Source: Pedococcus cremeus (lineage in GTDB: Bacteria > Actinomycetota > Actinomycetes > Actinomycetales > Dermatophilaceae). Taken from it: a stretch of 64,000 nt of DNA. The DNA lies in assembly GCF_900111375.1 (NCBI RefSeq), contig NZ_FOHB01000007.1, positions 124,001 to 188,000 on the forward strand, in the 5' to 3' direction. A model generated the notes under the pieces. The model was not told where the DNA came from. It saw only the letters and a list, made by a program, of their open reading frames with translations, and made no database searches. The position numbers and the translations under genes were made by a program. Below, piece after piece: positions 27,461 through 36,035 of the stretch (position 1 is its first letter; each line of letters starts with the position of its first letter).

Positions 27461-28329
27461 AACCACCACTGCCGACGCTCAGCTGCGTCGTGCTCACCCG
27501 TGGCGACCGCCCGGCCGAGCTGAGCCGGTCGCTGCAGAGCCTGCGCGACCAGCAGGGTGAGCCGGTGCAGACGGTGGTGGTCGGCAACGGCGTCGAGCTG
27601 ACCGGCCTGCCCGACTGGGTCGACGTGCTCTGCCTGCCCGAGAACGCCGGCATCCCCGCCGGCCGCAACGCCGGGGTGGCCCGCACCACCGGCGACGTCG
27701 TGCTCTTCCTCGACGACGACGGATGGCTGCCCGACACCGGCACGGCCGACCGGCTGCGCGCGGCCTTCGCGGCCGAACCCCGGCTGGGCGTGGTGTCGCT
27801 GCGGATCGTCGACCCCGAGGGCGGCACCACCCAGCGCCGGCACGTCCCACGGCTGCGGGCGGGCGACCCGCACCGGTCCTCGCTCGTCACGACCTTCCTC
27901 GGTGGGGCCAGCGCGGTGCGGCGGGTCGCCTTCGACGAGGCCGGAGGCCTGCCGGGCGATTTCTTCTTCGCCCACGAGGAGACCGACCTGGCCTGGCGCG
28001 TCCTCGACCACGGCTGGGACATCCGCTACGACGCCGACGCGCCCATGTGCCACCCGGCCACCTCACCGGCCCGGCACGACGTCTACTACCGCTACAACGC
28101 GCGCAACCGGGTGTGGCTGGCCCGGCGCAACCTGCCCGTGCTGCTGGTGCCGCTGTACCTCGGCACCTGGGTGGTGCTCATGGTGCTGCGCAACCGTGAC
28201 GCCCATGCCCTGCGGACGTGGGGGAGGGGCTTCCTGGAGGGCTGGCGCACCGACCCCGGCCCGCGCCGGCCGATGCGGTGGCGCACCGTGTGGCGGATGA
28301 CCCGCCTCGGTCGCCCGCCGGTCGTCTGA
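27457..28329 (+). CDS. GT2 family glycosyltransferase
   Basis: A 290-residue GT-A enzyme with LSCVVLTRGDRPAELSRSLQSL, PENAGIPAGRNAGVARTTGDVVLFLDDDGWLPD (the DDD metal site), FLGGASAVRRVAFDEAGGLPGDFFFAHEETDLAWRVLDHG, and a short C-terminal hydrophobic helix LLVPLYLGTWVVLMVL. It starts at GTG in a GTGA overlap with the previous glycosyltransferase. Close spacing indicates joint action on the same glycan. Rhamnosyl/galactofuranosyl-type donors are typical for this shape but not shown. Confidence 0.85.
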   Translation: MKPPLPTLSCVVLTRGDRPAELSRSLQSLRDQQGEPVQTVVVGNGVELTGLPDWVDVLCLPENAGIPAGRNAGVARTTGDVVLFLDDDGWLPDTGTADRLRAAFAAEPRLGVVSLRIVDPEGGTTQRRHVPRLRAGDPHRSSLVTTFLGGASAVRRVAFDEAGGLPGDFFFAHEETDLAWRVLDHGWDIRYDADAPMCHPATSPARHDVYYRYNARNRVWLARRNLPVLLVPLYLGTWVVLMVLRNRDAHALRTWGRGFLEGWRTDPGPRRPMRWRTVWRMTRLGRPPVV

Positions 28330-28332
28330 GCC

Positions 28333-28398
28333 AGAAGCCGCTCGGCACCGGTGCTAGAAGCCGCTCGGCACCGGTGCTAGAAGCCGCTCGGCACCGGT
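28333..28398. repeat. 23 bp tandem repeat spanning a stop codon
   Basis: Units beginning at 28333, 28356 and 28379 each read AGAAGCCGCTCGGCACCGGT; the first two are followed by GCT. The third is the 3' end of the TagF-like gene with its TAG stop; the other two lie downstream of that stop. The period of 23 is not a multiple of three. Confidence 0.9.
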
Positions 28399-30314
28399 CC
28401 GGCCTGCTCGACCAGCTGGTCGAGGGCGGCCCTGAACCGCTCGGCGCCCGTCTCGGGTGGGGTGCCCAGCAGGTGCTCGCGCTCGACCGAGCGCTGCGCA
28501 CGCGTGCGGTCCTGCCCGGCGAGCAGGTCGGCGACGATGGCGTCGAGCCCCGCGAGGTCCGGTCCGACCAGCAGGCCGGCGCGGCTGCTGGGAAAGCGCT
28601 CGCCGAACTCGGCGGCGTCCAGGCCCTCGGGGTTGGTGAGGGCGAGCGGGCGGTCGAGCGCCAGCCAGTCGGAGACGACGCTGGAGACGTCGGCCACCAG
28701 CGCGTCGCTCTGCTCGAAGCAGCTGGACAGGCCGGGCCAGCTGCCCTCGACGACGCGGTGGGTCGTGGCCGGCGCCTCGGCCCAGAACTGCGCCGTGGCA
28801 CCCGGCTCGCGGTGCATCCCACCGGCGGCGCTGCGGGCCGCGGCGTCCATGAGGGCCAGCGCGTCTGCCTCGGCCGGCGAGGCCGAGGCCGTCGGCGCCG
28901 CGTCGCGGTGCACCTGGGCGCCGACCTCCTGGAGGAGGGCCACGACGTCGTGGTGGGCCTTGCGCACGCCCGCGTCGCGGGTGCCCGTGAGCGGGTGCGG
29001 CCGGTAGAGCACGCGGATGCCGTCGGTCGCCAGCAGGCGGCGGACCAGGTCCACGCCGAGGTACGGAAGGGAGGAGTGGTACGGCTCGTCGCCCCAGCCC
29101 TCCCAGGTCGGGGCGTACAGCACCGTCGCCGGCTCACCGGGGCAGCGGACGCGGTGTGGTGCGGCCACCGCCTGCGGGCGGCCCACGAGGCGGATGCGGT
29201 CGCTGACCAGCGCCGTCTCCCACCCGGCATACCGCTCGGCGCCCGCAGGGCCCGCCACCCAGATCTCGTCGTAGACCTTGGTGAAGGGGCTGCGGCTGCT
29301 GGACTTGTCGCTGTCGCCGTGGCCGATGAAGGCGGTGCGCATGCCGCCCTTGCGGATGAGGTGGATGTTGGTGGCGGCGTTGGAGACGAACAGCGCGCCG
29401 CGCACCGTCGACAGGTCGAACGCGACGAGGGCGGTGCCGGCCGGGATGCACACGACCGGCAGGGTCGTCGGCCGCAGCAGGCGCAGGGCCTCGCGGTCGC
29501 GAAGCACCACGAGGGTGCGGTGGCCGCTGGACTCGAAGGTGGGCAGCCACATCTCGAGCTGGTAGAGGGCGTCGGCGGTGCCGCCGTAGTAGAGGACGAG
29601 GTCGGGGGCCAGCTCGGTGACCGCTGCCTGCACGGCCTCCGGCACGCGTGACCGGGGGCGGGCGCGCCGGGTCTCGGCAGCGAGCACCAGCGACCAGACC
29701 ACCACGCCCACCGCTCCGGCGGCGGCGCCGACGGCGGCCGTCGCGCCGAGCCAGGACGGCAGCATCGTGCCTGCGGCCAGGGCCGGCACGACGAGCAGCA
29801 CCAGCACCGCGGGCCACAGCAGCCGTGACCGCTGGTGCAGCAGGGCCCGCGGCTCGCGGGGCAGCACGAGGCCACCGAGGGGCAGGCCGCGGCTGATCAC
29901 CGGGCTCTTCCGGAGGTACTCCACGACCTGGGCCAGGCCCTCGACCACGCCACCGCAGATGCCGACGGCCGCGGCGCACACCACGACGAGCACGTCGAGG
30001 GAGGTGTTGGGCCCGGACAGGCGGGCCTCGAGCGCGGCGAGCGCGGCGGCGCCGATGGCCCAGCGCCACGGCAGCCCGAGCTGCACCCGGGCAAGGGCCC
30101 ACGCCGACAGGGGCGCGACGCGCCAGACCGCGAACTCGGCACCCACGACCAGGAGGGCGAACAGGGCGAAGAGCGGGGAGCTCGGCACGGCCACGGCCGC
30201 GAACAGCCCGAGGTAGGCGAGCGCCAGCACGCCGGTGGCGGCGAGTCCCGGGGCGTCGGGCACCCCGGGCACGCGTTCCGTGCTCGTCAGGGAGATCCCG
30301 GAGGTCCTAGGCAT
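28377..30314 (-). CDS. CDP-glycerol glycerophosphotransferase family (TagF-like), membrane-anchored
   Basis: A 645-residue protein. The first about 210 residues contain several hydrophobic helices (GLAATGVLALAYLGLFAAVAV, LFALFALLVVGAEFAVW, LLWPAVLVLLVVPALAAGTML). The C-terminal half is the polyol-phosphate transferase fold (PF04464): FIGHGDSDKSSS at the HGTPxK position, LYAPTWEGWG, VLYRPHPLTGTRD and ALVADVSSVVSDWL. It would add polyol-phosphate units from CDP-polyol. ATG 30314 is preferred over an upstream Arg-rich extension. It is separated from the DUF6541 gene by 162 nt. Confidence 0.85.
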   Translation of the reverse strand: MPRTSGISLTSTERVPGVPDAPGLAATGVLALAYLGLFAAVAVPSSPLFALFALLVVGAEFAVWRVAPLSAWALARVQLGLPWRWAIGAAALAALEARLSGPNTSLDVLVVVCAAAVGICGGVVEGLAQVVEYLRKSPVISRGLPLGGLVLPREPRALLHQRSRLLWPAVLVLLVVPALAAGTMLPSWLGATAAVGAAAGAVGVVVWSLVLAAETRRARPRSRVPEAVQAAVTELAPDLVLYYGGTADALYQLEMWLPTFESSGHRTLVVLRDREALRLLRPTTLPVVCIPAGTALVAFDLSTVRGALFVSNAATNIHLIRKGGMRTAFIGHGDSDKSSSRSPFTKVYDEIWVAGPAGAERYAGWETALVSDRIRLVGRPQAVAAPHRVRCPGEPATVLYAPTWEGWGDEPYHSSLPYLGVDLVRRLLATDGIRVLYRPHPLTGTRDAGVRKAHHDVVALLQEVGAQVHRDAAPTASASPAEADALALMDAAARSAAGGMHREPGATAQFWAEAPATTHRVVEGSWPGLSSCFEQSDALVADVSSVVSDWLALDRPLALTNPEGLDAAEFGERFPSSRAGLLVGPDLAGLDAIVADLLAGQDRTRAQRSVEREHLLGTPPETGAERFRAALDQLVEQAGPVPSGF

Positions 30315-30476
30315 CGACGACGCCTGCGCGGTCGGTGCGCGTGGTGTCTGCCATGGGGCGGTGCTGGAACCTTCCTGGGGCGGGGGGCGCCGGGCTCGGC
30401 GCAGGGCGAGGGTAGCGCATGGGGCTGGGCGGGAACCCGGCATCGGACGGGGCATCGCGCGGGTCCCCGAGCGGTG

Positions 30477-32417
30477 TCACGACCCGGCGCAGTCGACCAC
30501 CTTGTACAGGCGGTAGGGACCGGCCCCAGCCACGTACTTGAAGGTGGGGGAGAGGCTCACGGCCGACAGCCCGGCATACCGCTTCTCACGGCTGGGGCCG
30601 AAGGTCGAGGAGTGGCCGCCGGTCAGGACGTGGGAGACGTGCAGCCGCCGCGCCGCGGCGCAGACCTGCGGGTCGCGGCCGATCTGGTCGAGGCTGCGGC
30701 CGAGCAGCTTCAGGTCGTCCGTCGTGCTGGCCTTCTCGCTCGTGAAGAGCACCCGGCGGCCGCTGACGAGGTAGAGGTAGGAGCCGCCGTTGTAGGGGTT
30801 CTCCGCGACGACGGCGTCGGCCGGCAGCTTCCGGCCGAGCGTGCGCAGCGCGGACAGCTCGCCGTTGCTGACCCACGCGTAGCCGGCGCGCTGGTTGAAG
30901 AAGGGCGTGAGCAGCTCTTGGTGGGCCTGCGTCGAGGCCCCGAGGGTCACGAGCAGGTATGCCGCGAGGACGCCGGCCGTGGCGGCCGTCACCCCCACCG
31001 GCCGCCGGCGGGAGGCGGCGAGGCGGCGCACCCCGTCGACGACCGCGGCGAGGGCGGCGGCGGCCAGCACCGCGGCCGGGGCGACCAGGAGCGCTGCGAG
31101 ACGGGGGGTGTTGTTGTACCAGGGCCAGGTGAGGAGGCGCGTGGTGGAGGAGTCCACCGCCGCGTTGAGGAAGTAGAGGCCGCCCACCACGACGAAGGCC
31201 ACGGGCAGCCAGAGCTGGCGGCGGTGCCGGACCAGGACCACGACGATGCCGGCCAGCACGAGCGCTCCCGTGACCCACAGCAGCTGCGCGTCACGTGGCC
31301 CGAACAACAGGACGTCGACCAGTGCGGCCGACGAGGTCATCTCCGGCCCGGGGGGGTTGGAGTCACGCATGGACCCCGCCCCCGCGGTGGCGACGACCCA
31401 CGCGCCGCCGGCGGCCGCGACCAGGACGACCGCCGCCAGCACGGCCCCTACCGCCACGACCGGACGGCTGCGGGAGGCCCAGGCCTGCCGCACCAGGGCG
31501 AAGACGACGATGACCGCACCCATGATGGCCAGGGCGATGAAGGCGTTGGGGTGGGCCAGGGCCAGGCCGGGCACACCGAGGAGGAGCAGCAGCGACGCGT
31601 TCAGGCGGTCGGGACCGCTCGCGACCGCCACCAGCGCGGCCAGCATGGCCGGCAACAGCGCCTGCCCGAACAGGTTGGGCCACAGCACGCCGTAGCCCAT
31701 GAACCAGTAGGGGAAGGCCGAGAAGGCGACGCTGGCGAGCGCCGCCGCCAACGTGACGGGGACGGTGGCCCCCAGGACCCGGCGGGCCAGCAGCATGACG
31801 CCGAGGGGCCACACGACCCCGGCGGTCACCAGGACGGTGGACGAGATGCTGGTGACCACGGTGGCGCCGCTCAGCTGCAGGACAGTGGTCGCGATCGCGT
31901 GGAAGGCGGCGGGGTAGAACCCGCTGCCCGTTCCGTTGGCGTAGCCGGCGGCGTGCAACGAGGAGATGTCACCGGTCTGGGCCATCCAGCGGGTCGTGCT
32001 GACGTGGAAGACGGTGTCGGGGTGCTGGGGGAGGGCGTCGGCGGAGCCCGACACCACCACCAGCGTGGCGGCCACGACGGCCAGGCCCAGGGCGGCGCCC
32101 ACCGCCAGGGGCCACAGCGGACCGTCGTCGTACCGTTCGCGGATCCTGGGCACGAGGCCGGCCAGGCCGGTGACGAGCCACAGCGCGCCGAAGCTCGCGG
32201 CGAGGGTGGCCAGACCCCAGCGAACCCCCAGCTGGGCGGCCGCGATCCCGCCCATGGAGATGGCGGTCACGGTCAGCACCGGCCCGGTGGCCAGGGCAGT
32301 GGACGGGCGGGCGCGCAGCAGCAGCGCGGCGACGACACCCGGCACGAAGAGCACCAGCAGCGCGACGCCGATGGTGGGGACCGCCTCCAGCCAGCTGGTG
32401 TCGGCGACGCCCCTCAC
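30477..32417 (-). CDS. DUF6541-family polytopic membrane protein
   Basis: A 646-residue protein with at least 12 hydrophobic helices and a soluble C-terminal part. Marks of the DUF6541 family include HPDTVFHVSTTRWMAQTGDISSLHAAGYANGTGSGFYPAAFHAIATTVL after the first helices. The acidic D with this loop and the overall GT-C-like layout suggest a polyprenyl-phosphate-sugar-dependent glycosyltransferase (inference). A paralogue is at 49433-51505. The GTG start at 32417 overlaps the stop of a 23-codon leader ORF as GTGA. Confidence 0.75.
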   Translation of the reverse strand: MRGVADTSWLEAVPTIGVALLVLFVPGVVAALLLRARPSTALATGPVLTVTAISMGGIAAAQLGVRWGLATLAASFGALWLVTGLAGLVPRIRERYDDGPLWPLAVGAALGLAVVAATLVVVSGSADALPQHPDTVFHVSTTRWMAQTGDISSLHAAGYANGTGSGFYPAAFHAIATTVLQLSGATVVTSISSTVLVTAGVVWPLGVMLLARRVLGATVPVTLAAALASVAFSAFPYWFMGYGVLWPNLFGQALLPAMLAALVAVASGPDRLNASLLLLLGVPGLALAHPNAFIALAIMGAVIVVFALVRQAWASRSRPVVAVGAVLAAVVLVAAAGGAWVVATAGAGSMRDSNPPGPEMTSSAALVDVLLFGPRDAQLLWVTGALVLAGIVVVLVRHRRQLWLPVAFVVVGGLYFLNAAVDSSTTRLLTWPWYNNTPRLAALLVAPAAVLAAAALAAVVDGVRRLAASRRRPVGVTAATAGVLAAYLLVTLGASTQAHQELLTPFFNQRAGYAWVSNGELSALRTLGRKLPADAVVAENPYNGGSYLYLVSGRRVLFTSEKASTTDDLKLLGRSLDQIGRDPQVCAAARRLHVSHVLTGGHSSTFGPSREKRYAGLSAVSLSPTFKYVAGAGPYRLYKVVDCAGS

Positions 32418-32485
32418 GAGGACGTCGCCCGGGGCTGGGGAGCCCGCAGGGGGCGCTCGGCAGAAGTCGGCGTCCCGTGCAGCAT
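32414..32485 (-). CDS. putative 23-residue leader peptide ORF
   Basis: ATG at 32485 opens a 23-codon frame ending at TGA 32416-32414, which overlaps the GTG start of the DUF6541 gene (TCGTGAGG). TATGCT lies 7 nt upstream of the ATG, so the transcript would begin at the leader. Ribosomes finishing the leader would stop beside the DUF6541 start, which itself has no ribosome-binding site. No peptide evidence is available. Sequence composition is unremarkable (MLHGTPTSAERPLRAPQPRA). Confidence 0.4.
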   Translation of the reverse strand: MLHGTPTSAERPLRAPQPRATSS

Positions 32486-32492
32486 GACGGGC

Positions 32493-32498
32493 AGCATA
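32493..32498 (-). promoter_or_regulatory. -10 element TATGCT for the leader ORF and DUF6541 gene
   Basis: TATGCT on the minus strand ends 7 nt before the ATG of the leader ORF. It faces TAGTGT at 32551, which serves the gene on the other strand. Confidence 0.45.
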
Positions 32499-32550
32499 AC
32501 GAGGGTCACGGGCACCCACCGCGCCCGCCGGTGGGGGCCCGGCGACCGGG

Positions 32551-32556
32551 TAGTGT
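32551..32556 (+). promoter_or_regulatory. -10 element TAGTGT for the cytidylyltransferase/reductase gene
   Basis: TAGTGT lies 7 nt before the GTG at 32564. No ribosome-binding site precedes that start, so the message is probably leaderless. Confidence 0.5.
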
Positions 32557-32563
32557 CTGGCCG

Positions 32564-34048
32564 GTGACAACCATGCGCAACGTGGCAGTGGTCCTCGCCG
32601 GTGGTGTCGGCAGCAGGGTCGGGCTGAGCATCCCCAAGCAGCTGATCAAGATCGCGGGACGCCCGATCATCGAGCACACCATCGACGTGCTCGACGCAAG
32701 CCCGCTGATCGACGAGGTCATCGTCATGATGACCCCCGGGTACCTCGACCCGGTCCGCGCGATCGTCACCGACGGCGGCTACAGCAAGGTCACGCGCATC
32801 CTCGAGGGCGCCGAGACCCGCAACGGCACGACCGAGCGGGCGCTGCAGGCCCTCGGCGACGAGGAGTGCAACGTCCTCTTCCACGACGCCGTCCGGCCGC
32901 TGCTGAGCCAGCGCATCATCGAGGACTGCGTCGCGGCCCTCGAGACCTACGAGGCCGTCGACACCGCCATCCCCTCGGCCGACACGATCATCGCCGTCAC
33001 GGAGCAGCTCGAGATCAAGGACGTCCTCAAGCGGGCGGAGCTGCGGCGCGGGCAGACCCCGCAGGGGTTCCGCCGCTCGGTCATCAGCCGGGCCTACGAG
33101 CTGGCGGGACAGGACCCGGACTTCACGGCCACCGACGACTGCACGGTCGTGCTGCGCTACCTGCCGGAGGTGCCGATCGCCGTGGTCGCCGGCGACGAGC
33201 GCAACATGAAGGTCACCGAGCCGATCGACGTCTACCTCGCCGACAAGCTCTTCCAGCTGACCAGCCACGGCCTGCCGCAGGAGCTCGACGAGGAGCAGTA
33301 CCGAGCCGCCCTGGCCGGCAAGACGATCGTCGTCTTCGGCGGTTCCTACGGCATCGGCGCCGACATCGTCGCGCTCGCCGAGCGGTACGGCGCGAGCGTG
33401 CACAGCTTCAGCCGCTCGGGCACAGGGACGCATGTCGAGCGGCGGGCCGACATCGTCAAGGCGCGCAAGCAGGTGCTCGCCGCCGACGGCAAGGTCGACT
33501 TCGTCGTGAACACGGCCGGCGTGCTGCCGCGGGGGACCCTCGAGGAGACGACCGAGGAGACCATCTACGCGGCCACCGAGGTCAACTACATCGCGCCCAT
33601 CCTCATCGCCCAGGAGTTCTTCCCCTACCTGCGCGACACCAGCGGCGCGCTCCTGCTGTTCACCTCCAGCAGCTACACCCGGGGCCGCAGCGGCTACAGC
33701 CTCTACTCCTCGGCCAAGGCGGCCACCGTCAACCTGACCCAGGCGCTCGCCGACGAGTGGGCCGCCAGCGGGGTGCGGGTGAACTGCATGAACCCCGAGC
33801 GCACGGGCACGCCGATGCGCACCAAGGCCTTCGGCCACGAGCCCGCCGATTCGCTGCTCGACTCCGACACCGTGGCACGCTCGTCGCTGCGCACGATGCT
33901 GTCGGAGCTCACCGGCCACGTCATCGACATCCGCCGCGCCGACCCCTTCACCTCGCACGAGCTGACCGCGCACGTCGCCGACGACATGCACCAGACCGAG
34001 CCCCATGACGAGATGCCCGAGGGCGCCGAGGCCGCCCGCTCGCGCTGA
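32564..34048 (+). CDS. bifunctional ribitol-5-phosphate cytidylyltransferase / ribulose-5-phosphate reductase
   Basis: A 494-residue fusion. Residues about 1-230 are an IspD/TarI-type cytidylyltransferase: VVLAGGVGSRVGLSIPKQLIKIAGRPIIEH, ETRNGTTERALQAL, FHDAVRPLLSQ and TDDCTVVLRYL. Residues about 250-480 are an SDR reductase: VVFGGSYGIGADIVALAERYG, VVNTAGVLPRG and YSLYSSAKAATVNL (YxxxK). This architecture is known from Bcs1/Acs1, which makes CDP-ribitol from ribulose-5-phosphate, NADPH and CTP. The GTG at 32564 is chosen from TAGTGT 7 nt upstream; ATG 32573 is possible. Confidence 0.88.
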   Translation: MTTMRNVAVVLAGGVGSRVGLSIPKQLIKIAGRPIIEHTIDVLDASPLIDEVIVMMTPGYLDPVRAIVTDGGYSKVTRILEGAETRNGTTERALQALGDEECNVLFHDAVRPLLSQRIIEDCVAALETYEAVDTAIPSADTIIAVTEQLEIKDVLKRAELRRGQTPQGFRRSVISRAYELAGQDPDFTATDDCTVVLRYLPEVPIAVVAGDERNMKVTEPIDVYLADKLFQLTSHGLPQELDEEQYRAALAGKTIVVFGGSYGIGADIVALAERYGASVHSFSRSGTGTHVERRADIVKARKQVLAADGKVDFVVNTAGVLPRGTLEETTEETIYAATEVNYIAPILIAQEFFPYLRDTSGALLLFTSSSYTRGRSGYSLYSSAKAATVNLTQALADEWAASGVRVNCMNPERTGTPMRTKAFGHEPADSLLDSDTVARSSLRTMLSELTGHVIDIRRADPFTSHELTAHVADDMHQTEPHDEMPEGAEAARSR

Positions 34049-34078
34049 CGGGCCACAACCACACGTAAGGAGATGGCC

Positions 34079-35956
34079 ATGGGCCTCGCCGACCGGCTCT
34101 TCCGACGCCCGCAGATCAAGATGAGCGTCGTCGTCGCCGTCTACAACACCGGGTCCTACCTCGAGCCCTGCGCGTCCTCGCTGCTGGGGCAGAGCCTGCC
34201 CGCGTCGGAGTACGAGGTGATCTTCGTCGACGACGGGTCCACGGACAGCACGCCGGCCCGGTTGGACGAGCTCGCCGCGAAACACCCCAACGTCACCACC
34301 ATCCACATCCCGAACTCGGGGTGGCCGGGCAAGCCCCGCAACGTGGGCATCGAGGCCGCCAAGGGGGAGTACGTCTACTTCGTCGACCACGACGACTCGC
34401 TCGCCCCCGAGGCGCTGGAGCGCATGTACGACATGGCCTCGCGCAACCACGCCGACGTCGTCATCGGCAAGATCGCCGGGCACGGCCGGCGCGTGCCCCG
34501 CACCCTGTTCCGCCAGAACTACGAGGCGTGCACCCTGGAGACCGCTCCGCTCATGGAGAGCATGACCCCGCACAAGGGCTTCCGGCGCGAGTTCCTCAAC
34601 GAGCACCACCTGCGCTTCCCCGAGGGGCGGCGCCGCCTCGAGGACCACGTCTTCGTCGTCGAGGCCTACCTGCGGGCCCAGGTCGTCTCGGTGCTGTCCG
34701 ACTACACCTGCTACCACCACATCGCCCGCGACGACGCCGGCAACGCCGGCTTCGGGACCATCGAGCCGGTGGGCTACTTCGGCAACCTGCGCGAGGGGAT
34801 CGACATCGTCGAGCGGCTGACCGAGCCGGGCCCGCTCCGCGACCTGGTGATGCGCCGTTGGTACAGCGTCGAGATGCTCAACCGTGTCGGCGGCAAGGGG
34901 TTCGCGGGCTGGAGGGACAGCTACCGCCGGCGCATGTACGAGGAGATCCGCAAGCTCGCCCTGGAGCGGTTCACCTCCCCGGGGATCTGGGAGCCCCTCG
35001 GCCCCCAACACCGGGTCCGCTCGGTTCTGCTGCGCGAGGGCCGCTACGACGACCTGGTGCGCCTCGCCGCGTGGGACGCCTCCCTGGTGCTGTCGGCTCG
35101 CCTCGACGACGCCCGGTGGAAGGACGGCCGGCTGCACCTCTCGGCGACGCTCGCCGTGGAGACCGGTAAGGGCGACCCGGCACTCACCGTGTCCGAGGCC
35201 GGCGAGCTGCGCTACGAGGGCCCGGCGAAGGACGTGCCGGAGCAGGCGCGGGTGCTCAGGCCGGTGGAGGAGCCACGCGTCGAGCTGCTCCTGCGCGACC
35301 GGGAGACCAAGGTCGACCGTCCCGTCGCCCTGACGGTGTCGGCCGCCCCCGGCGGGGGCTCGGGTCGGCAGCCGTTCCGGCTGGTGGCCGAGGGAGCCGT
35401 CGACCCCGGGGCCGTCGGCGGCAAGCCACTCTCGGCCGGGGTCTGGGACCTCTTCATCCGGCTGCGCGACTGGGGCGCCGGCAACAACGTCACCCGGCGC
35501 CTCGGCGCCGTGCGGATCGAGGGGCTGGAGACCGAGCTCGAGCCGGCCGTCGTCGGCGGCAAGCCGCTGGTCGTGGTGCCCTACTGGACCGAGCAGGACA
35601 ACCTCAGCCTCGACGTGGGGCAGAAGACCCGTTCGCTCGGGGAGCGGCTCGCCGGGCGCGCGCTGTCGGCGACGGTCGACCGGGGTGCCGAGACCCTGCG
35701 CGTGCGGGTCGAGCTTCCCGTGCACGTGGGTCCGGGCGCTGCCCCGCTGGGCGCCCGCCTGTGCGCCGTCGACCAGGCCTCGGGGCTCGAGGTCTCCGCG
35801 CCGTCGCGCATCGAGGCAGCAGGGTCGGTGGCTGCGATCGAGGCGGAGCTGCCCCTGCTGGCCGCCGGGCTCGACCTCGCGGTCGAGGTGCCCGCCGGCC
35901 GTTTCGCACGGGTGAACGACCTCGGCGTCTCCGCCGAGCCCGGGCCCACGGCCTGA
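34079..35956 (+). CDS. TarS-like GT2 polyol-phosphate polymer glycosyltransferase
   Basis: A 625-residue protein. The N-terminal GT-A domain shows VVVAVYNTGSYLEPCASSLLGQSL, IFVDDGSTDSTP (residues about 48-59) and YFVDHDDSLAPEAL with the metal site at about 103-106. It continues through FLNEHHLRFPEGRRRLEDHVFVVEAYL. The C-terminal about 270 residues are beta-rich, like the trimerising tail of TarS. TarS adds GlcNAc to poly-ribitol-phosphate. AAGGAG at 34067-34072 is 6 nt before ATG 34079, preferred over ATG 34073. It directly follows the CDP-ribitol gene. Confidence 0.82.
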   Translation: MGLADRLFRRPQIKMSVVVAVYNTGSYLEPCASSLLGQSLPASEYEVIFVDDGSTDSTPARLDELAAKHPNVTTIHIPNSGWPGKPRNVGIEAAKGEYVYFVDHDDSLAPEALERMYDMASRNHADVVIGKIAGHGRRVPRTLFRQNYEACTLETAPLMESMTPHKGFRREFLNEHHLRFPEGRRRLEDHVFVVEAYLRAQVVSVLSDYTCYHHIARDDAGNAGFGTIEPVGYFGNLREGIDIVERLTEPGPLRDLVMRRWYSVEMLNRVGGKGFAGWRDSYRRRMYEEIRKLALERFTSPGIWEPLGPQHRVRSVLLREGRYDDLVRLAAWDASLVLSARLDDARWKDGRLHLSATLAVETGKGDPALTVSEAGELRYEGPAKDVPEQARVLRPVEEPRVELLLRDRETKVDRPVALTVSAAPGGGSGRQPFRLVAEGAVDPGAVGGKPLSAGVWDLFIRLRDWGAGNNVTRRLGAVRIEGLETELEPAVVGGKPLVVVPYWTEQDNLSLDVGQKTRSLGERLAGRALSATVDRGAETLRVRVELPVHVGPGAAPLGARLCAVDQASGLEVSAPSRIEAAGSVAAIEAELPLLAAGLDLAVEVPAGRFARVNDLGVSAEPGPTA

Positions 35957-35991
35957 CTCCCAGGGCCCGACGCGGCCGACCCAGGGCCCCT

Positions 35992-36026
35992 GACCTGCCG
36001 CACCGGACAGCCCGGCGGGGCAGGTC
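35992..36026. terminator. hairpin between convergent genes
   Basis: GACCTGCC (35992-35999) pairs with GGCAGGTC (36019-36026), with a GC-rich loop, in the 79 nt gap between the TarS-like gene and the convergent TagF-like gene. Confidence 0.55.
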
Positions 36027-36035
36027 GGCGCCGGC

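Noticed and set aside
29835-32567. A 910-residue plus-strand frame
   Set aside because: Antisense to the DUF6541 and TagF-like genes, composed of GDG/HDE/RRA-type residues with no domain.
32414-35725. A 1103-residue minus-strand open frame
   Set aside because: It lies antisense to the cytidylyltransferase/reductase and TarS-like genes, has no recognisable domain and shows the compositional pattern of GC-rich antisense frames. Only its last 23 codons are of interest as a leader.
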